From Piscirickettsiaceae bacterium (GTDB taxonomy: Bacteria; Pseudomonadota; Gammaproteobacteria; Thiomicrospirales; Thiomicrospiraceae), in contig JALUXI010000233.1 of the NCBI GenBank assembly GCA_027019045.1, forward strand, positions 1 to 7,559: a stretch of DNA of 7,559 bases, given 5' to 3'. The notes beneath the pieces are model-generated. The model saw only the letters and a list, made by a program, of their open reading frames with translations, searched no databases and had not been told where the DNA came from. The translations under genes and the position numbers were made by a program. Shown here in pieces: positions 6,198 through 7,559 of the stretch. How positions within the stretch are numbered: position 1 is the stretch's first letter; each line of letters begins with the position of its first letter.

Positions 6198-6358
6198 CCC
6201 AAATCCTCAGATAAAAATTGGATAAAGTGTGCTGCACCTTGTCTGCTAGGGGCTTGCAAAAAATCTTAGCTTCACCCATCGGTTAAGCGGGCATTTTTTG
6301 TGCGTCCATAGCTGGCAAGGAGTGGGGCAATTTGCCGATTTCTATCTGAGGACTTGGG
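6198..6358. mobile_element. putative MITE-like palindromic element, 161 bp, in the fabG-acpP spacer
   Basis: The ends are 24-bp inverted repeats at 6198-6221 and 6335-6358 matching at 21 of 24 places; the shared core is CCCAARTCCTCAGATA. TATTT lies directly outside both ends (6193-6197 and 6359-6363), as expected for a 5-bp target duplication. The inside is also symmetric about the same centre (near 6278): CCTTG with GCTA at 6237-6248 against 6309-6320, perfect CAAAAAAT (6257-6264) against ATTTTTTG (6293-6300), and GCTTCACC (6269-6276) against GGTTAAGC (6281-6288, one mismatch) around a 4-base loop. The whole element could fold as one long hairpin. It encodes no transposase or other recognisable protein. 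Transcribed leftwards, the outer 21 bases pair without interruption because two mismatches become G-U. A native structured leader is the alternative. Confidence 0.65.
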
Positions 6359-6384
6359 TATTTAGTGCCTATTTTTCCCAGCAC

Positions 6385-7125
6385 CTACATCATATACATC
6401 CCGCCATTCACATTGATCGTCTGACCTGTGATATAGCTGCCCCCTTCAGAAGCCAAGAAAGTCACTGTCTTGGCAATATCTTCAGGCTGGCCTAAGCGTT
6501 GTAACGGAATTTGGGTAATCAATGCTTGTCGTTGCTCTTCTGGCAAAGCATCCGTCATATCGGTGGCAATAAAACCAGGTGCGATGGTATTCACCGTAAT
6601 CCCTCTGGCACCGACCTCTCTGGCTAAAGATTTAGAAAAGCCCATAATGCCTGCCTTTGCCGCCGCATAGTTGGTCTGCCCTGCATTCCCCATCACGCCG
6701 ACCACAGAAGCGATATTGATAATGGCACCACCACGCGCTTTCATCATGCCTCGCAGACACGCTTTTGACATACGGAACACCGAGTTTAAGTTGGTTTCAA
6801 TAATCTCTTCCCACTCTTCGTCTTTCATTCGCATTAAGAGATTATCACGGGTAATGCCTGCATTATTCACTAAAATCGTCGGTGCACCAAAGGTCTTGCT
6901 CACTTCGGCGACCACTTCTTGAATTTGTGCTTTATCCGTCACATTCAGACAGCGACCTTCTCCTTTCACGCCCGCTTCCGCTAGGTAATCAGAAATTGAC
7001 TGCGCACCCTTATCTGATGTCGCCGTGCCGATCACCGTGGCACCATTCTTTGCCAAATCCAATGCAATGGCTTTCCCAATGCCTCGGCTGGCGCCTGTGA
7101 CTAAAGCAATTTTTCCCGTTAGCAT
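6385..7125 (-). CDS. fabG: 3-oxoacyl-[ACP] reductase
   Basis: FabG is the NADPH-dependent reductase that converts 3-oxoacyl-ACP to (R)-3-hydroxyacyl-ACP, the first reduction of each elongation cycle. The 246-residue short-chain dehydrogenase has the cofactor loop TGASRGIG at 10-17, NNAG at 87-90, the structural Asn112, and the catalytic Ser140, Tyr153 and Lys157 (YAAAK at 153-157). GFIATDM at 184-190 and the C-terminal TGQTINVNGGMYM are typical FabG. The ATG at 7125 has AGGA 8 bases upstream. It lies 29 bp after fabD with no terminator between, so the two are very likely co-transcribed. Many reductases share this fold, but the fatty-acid neighbours make FabG the clear assignment. Confidence 0.97.
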   Translation of the reverse strand: MLTGKIALVTGASRGIGKAIALDLAKNGATVIGTATSDKGAQSISDYLAEAGVKGEGRCLNVTDKAQIQEVVAEVSKTFGAPTILVNNAGITRDNLLMRMKDEEWEEIIETNLNSVFRMSKACLRGMMKARGGAIINIASVVGVMGNAGQTNYAAAKAGIMGFSKSLAREVGARGITVNTIAPGFIATDMTDALPEEQRQALITQIPLQRLGQPEDIAKTVTFLASEGGSYITGQTINVNGGMYMM

Positions 7126-7133
7126 CTTAAGAT

Positions 7134-7137
7134 TCCT
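7134..7137 (-). promoter_or_regulatory. ribosome binding site of fabG
   Basis: AGGA in AAAAGGAATCTTAAG lies 8 bases before the ATG at 7125, in the 29-bp gap after the fabD stop. Confidence 0.65.
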
Positions 7138-7154
7138 TTTATTTTGAGGAAGAG

Positions 7155-7559
7155 TTAGGACAAGCTTTCAACCGCTTTTTGCAAAGAGGCGGTATCATAA
7201 ACGGGTGTGGTTTTCACTCGACGATCGATACGACGATTCAAGCCCATCAGCACTTTTCCTGGACCGAGCTCATATAAAGCTTCCACACCCTCTTCGGCCA
7301 TTTTCTGTACAGTTTTCACCCACTGAACTGGACGATAAAGCTGTTCAACCAGTGCCTGTTTAATCTCTGCATCTGTTTGATGCGTCTGTACATCGGCATT
7401 ATGTAGCACAGGGACTTGAGGCGCTTGAAACGAAAATGATTCCATAAATTTTGCCAAATTATCTGCAGCTGGCTTCATCAGTGAACAGTGAGAAGGTACA
7501 CTCACCGATAACATCACTACTTTTTTCGCACCCGCTTCTTGTAACAGAGGAATGGCCTT
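7155..7559 (-). CDS. fabD: malonyl-CoA:ACP transacylase, 3' part only
   Basis: FabD moves malonate from malonyl-CoA to ACP, supplying the extender unit to FabF and the other condensing enzymes. The last 134 codons are present and the frame is open to the right edge; a GTG at 7517 is an internal valine codon, not the start, since the upstream codons (KAIPLLQEAGAKKVV) continue the family sequence. The visible part has SVPSHCSLMKPAA, whose His corresponds to the catalytic His201 of E. coli, then a ferredoxin-like and C-terminal region with QLYRPVQWVKTV and ELGPGKVLMGL, the latter holding the glycine-rich oxyanion-side segment. The active-site Ser (GHSLG) lies outside the window. It is directly upstream of fabG. 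Confidence 0.95.
   Translation of the reverse strand, partial: KAIPLLQEAGAKKVVMLSVSVPSHCSLMKPAADNLAKFMESFSFQAPQVPVLHNADVQTHQTDAEIKQALVEQLYRPVQWVKTVQKMAEEGVEALYELGPGKVLMGLNRRIDRRVKTTPVYDTASLQKAVESLS

Noticed and set aside
6359..6384. Hairpin GTGCT...GGCAC directly after the fabG stop as a terminator
   Set aside because: Only 4-5 pairs with a 10-base loop and no T run follow it on the minus strand.
7155..7517. Complete 120-residue protein at the right edge
   Set aside because: The supposed start is an internal GTG of fabD; in-frame family sequence continues to the window edge.
1..7559. CRISPR arrays, tRNA or rRNA genes, prophage or defence genes
   Set aside because: No regularly spaced repeats, cloverleaf-like sequence or phage/defence motif was seen on either strand; coding density is filled by core genes.

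Overview
The window is a bacterial core-metabolism locus. Every recognisable gene lies on the minus strand, so transcription runs from the right edge to the left edge. In transcription order the genes are fabD (3' part), fabG, acpP, fabF, pabB, pabC, mltG, tmk and holB (5' part). This is the fatty-acid-synthesis / folate / cell-wall / dTMP / clamp-loader neighbourhood typical of Gammaproteobacteria. The ACP is very like the E. coli protein (same length, DSL phosphopantetheine site at Ser37), and FabF, FabG, MltG and Tmk carry E. coli-type motifs. I place the organism in Gammaproteobacteria with moderate base composition, but cannot name a genus.

Layout. Right edge to 6385: fabD and fabG, separated by 29 bp, each with clear family signatures. 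6117-6384: a 268-bp spacer upstream of acpP. It holds a 161-bp near-palindromic element with 24-bp imperfect terminal inverted repeats and an exact TATTT direct repeat on both sides, and then a short AT-rich region with a candidate acpP promoter and a second inverted repeat. 5880-6116: acpP. 5673-5879: a spacer with a strong intrinsic terminator just after acpP and a 129-bp block ending in inverted AGTAACTA octamers. From fabF leftwards the genes are packed: pabB starts inside fabF, pabC starts on a GTGA overlap with pabB, mltG has its Shine-Dalgarno fused to the pabC stop, tmk is 3 bp after mltG, and holB is 2 bp after tmk.

How the genes work together. FabD loads malonate onto ACP, FabF condenses malonyl-ACP with growing acyl-ACP, and FabG reduces the 3-keto product; AcpP carries all intermediates. 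PabB and PabC make 4-aminobenzoate for folate. Folate supports dTMP synthesis, and Tmk phosphorylates dTMP. HolB is the delta' subunit of the DNA polymerase III clamp loader. MltG cleaves nascent peptidoglycan glycan strands. The cluster links membrane, wall and DNA precursor supply.

I found no new defence, mobile-gene or biosynthetic system. The genes are ordinary. The unusual material is in the two spacers around acpP, where two independent insertion-like sequences appear to have landed: one immediately upstream of the acpP promoter, the other in the T-tract of the acpP terminator.
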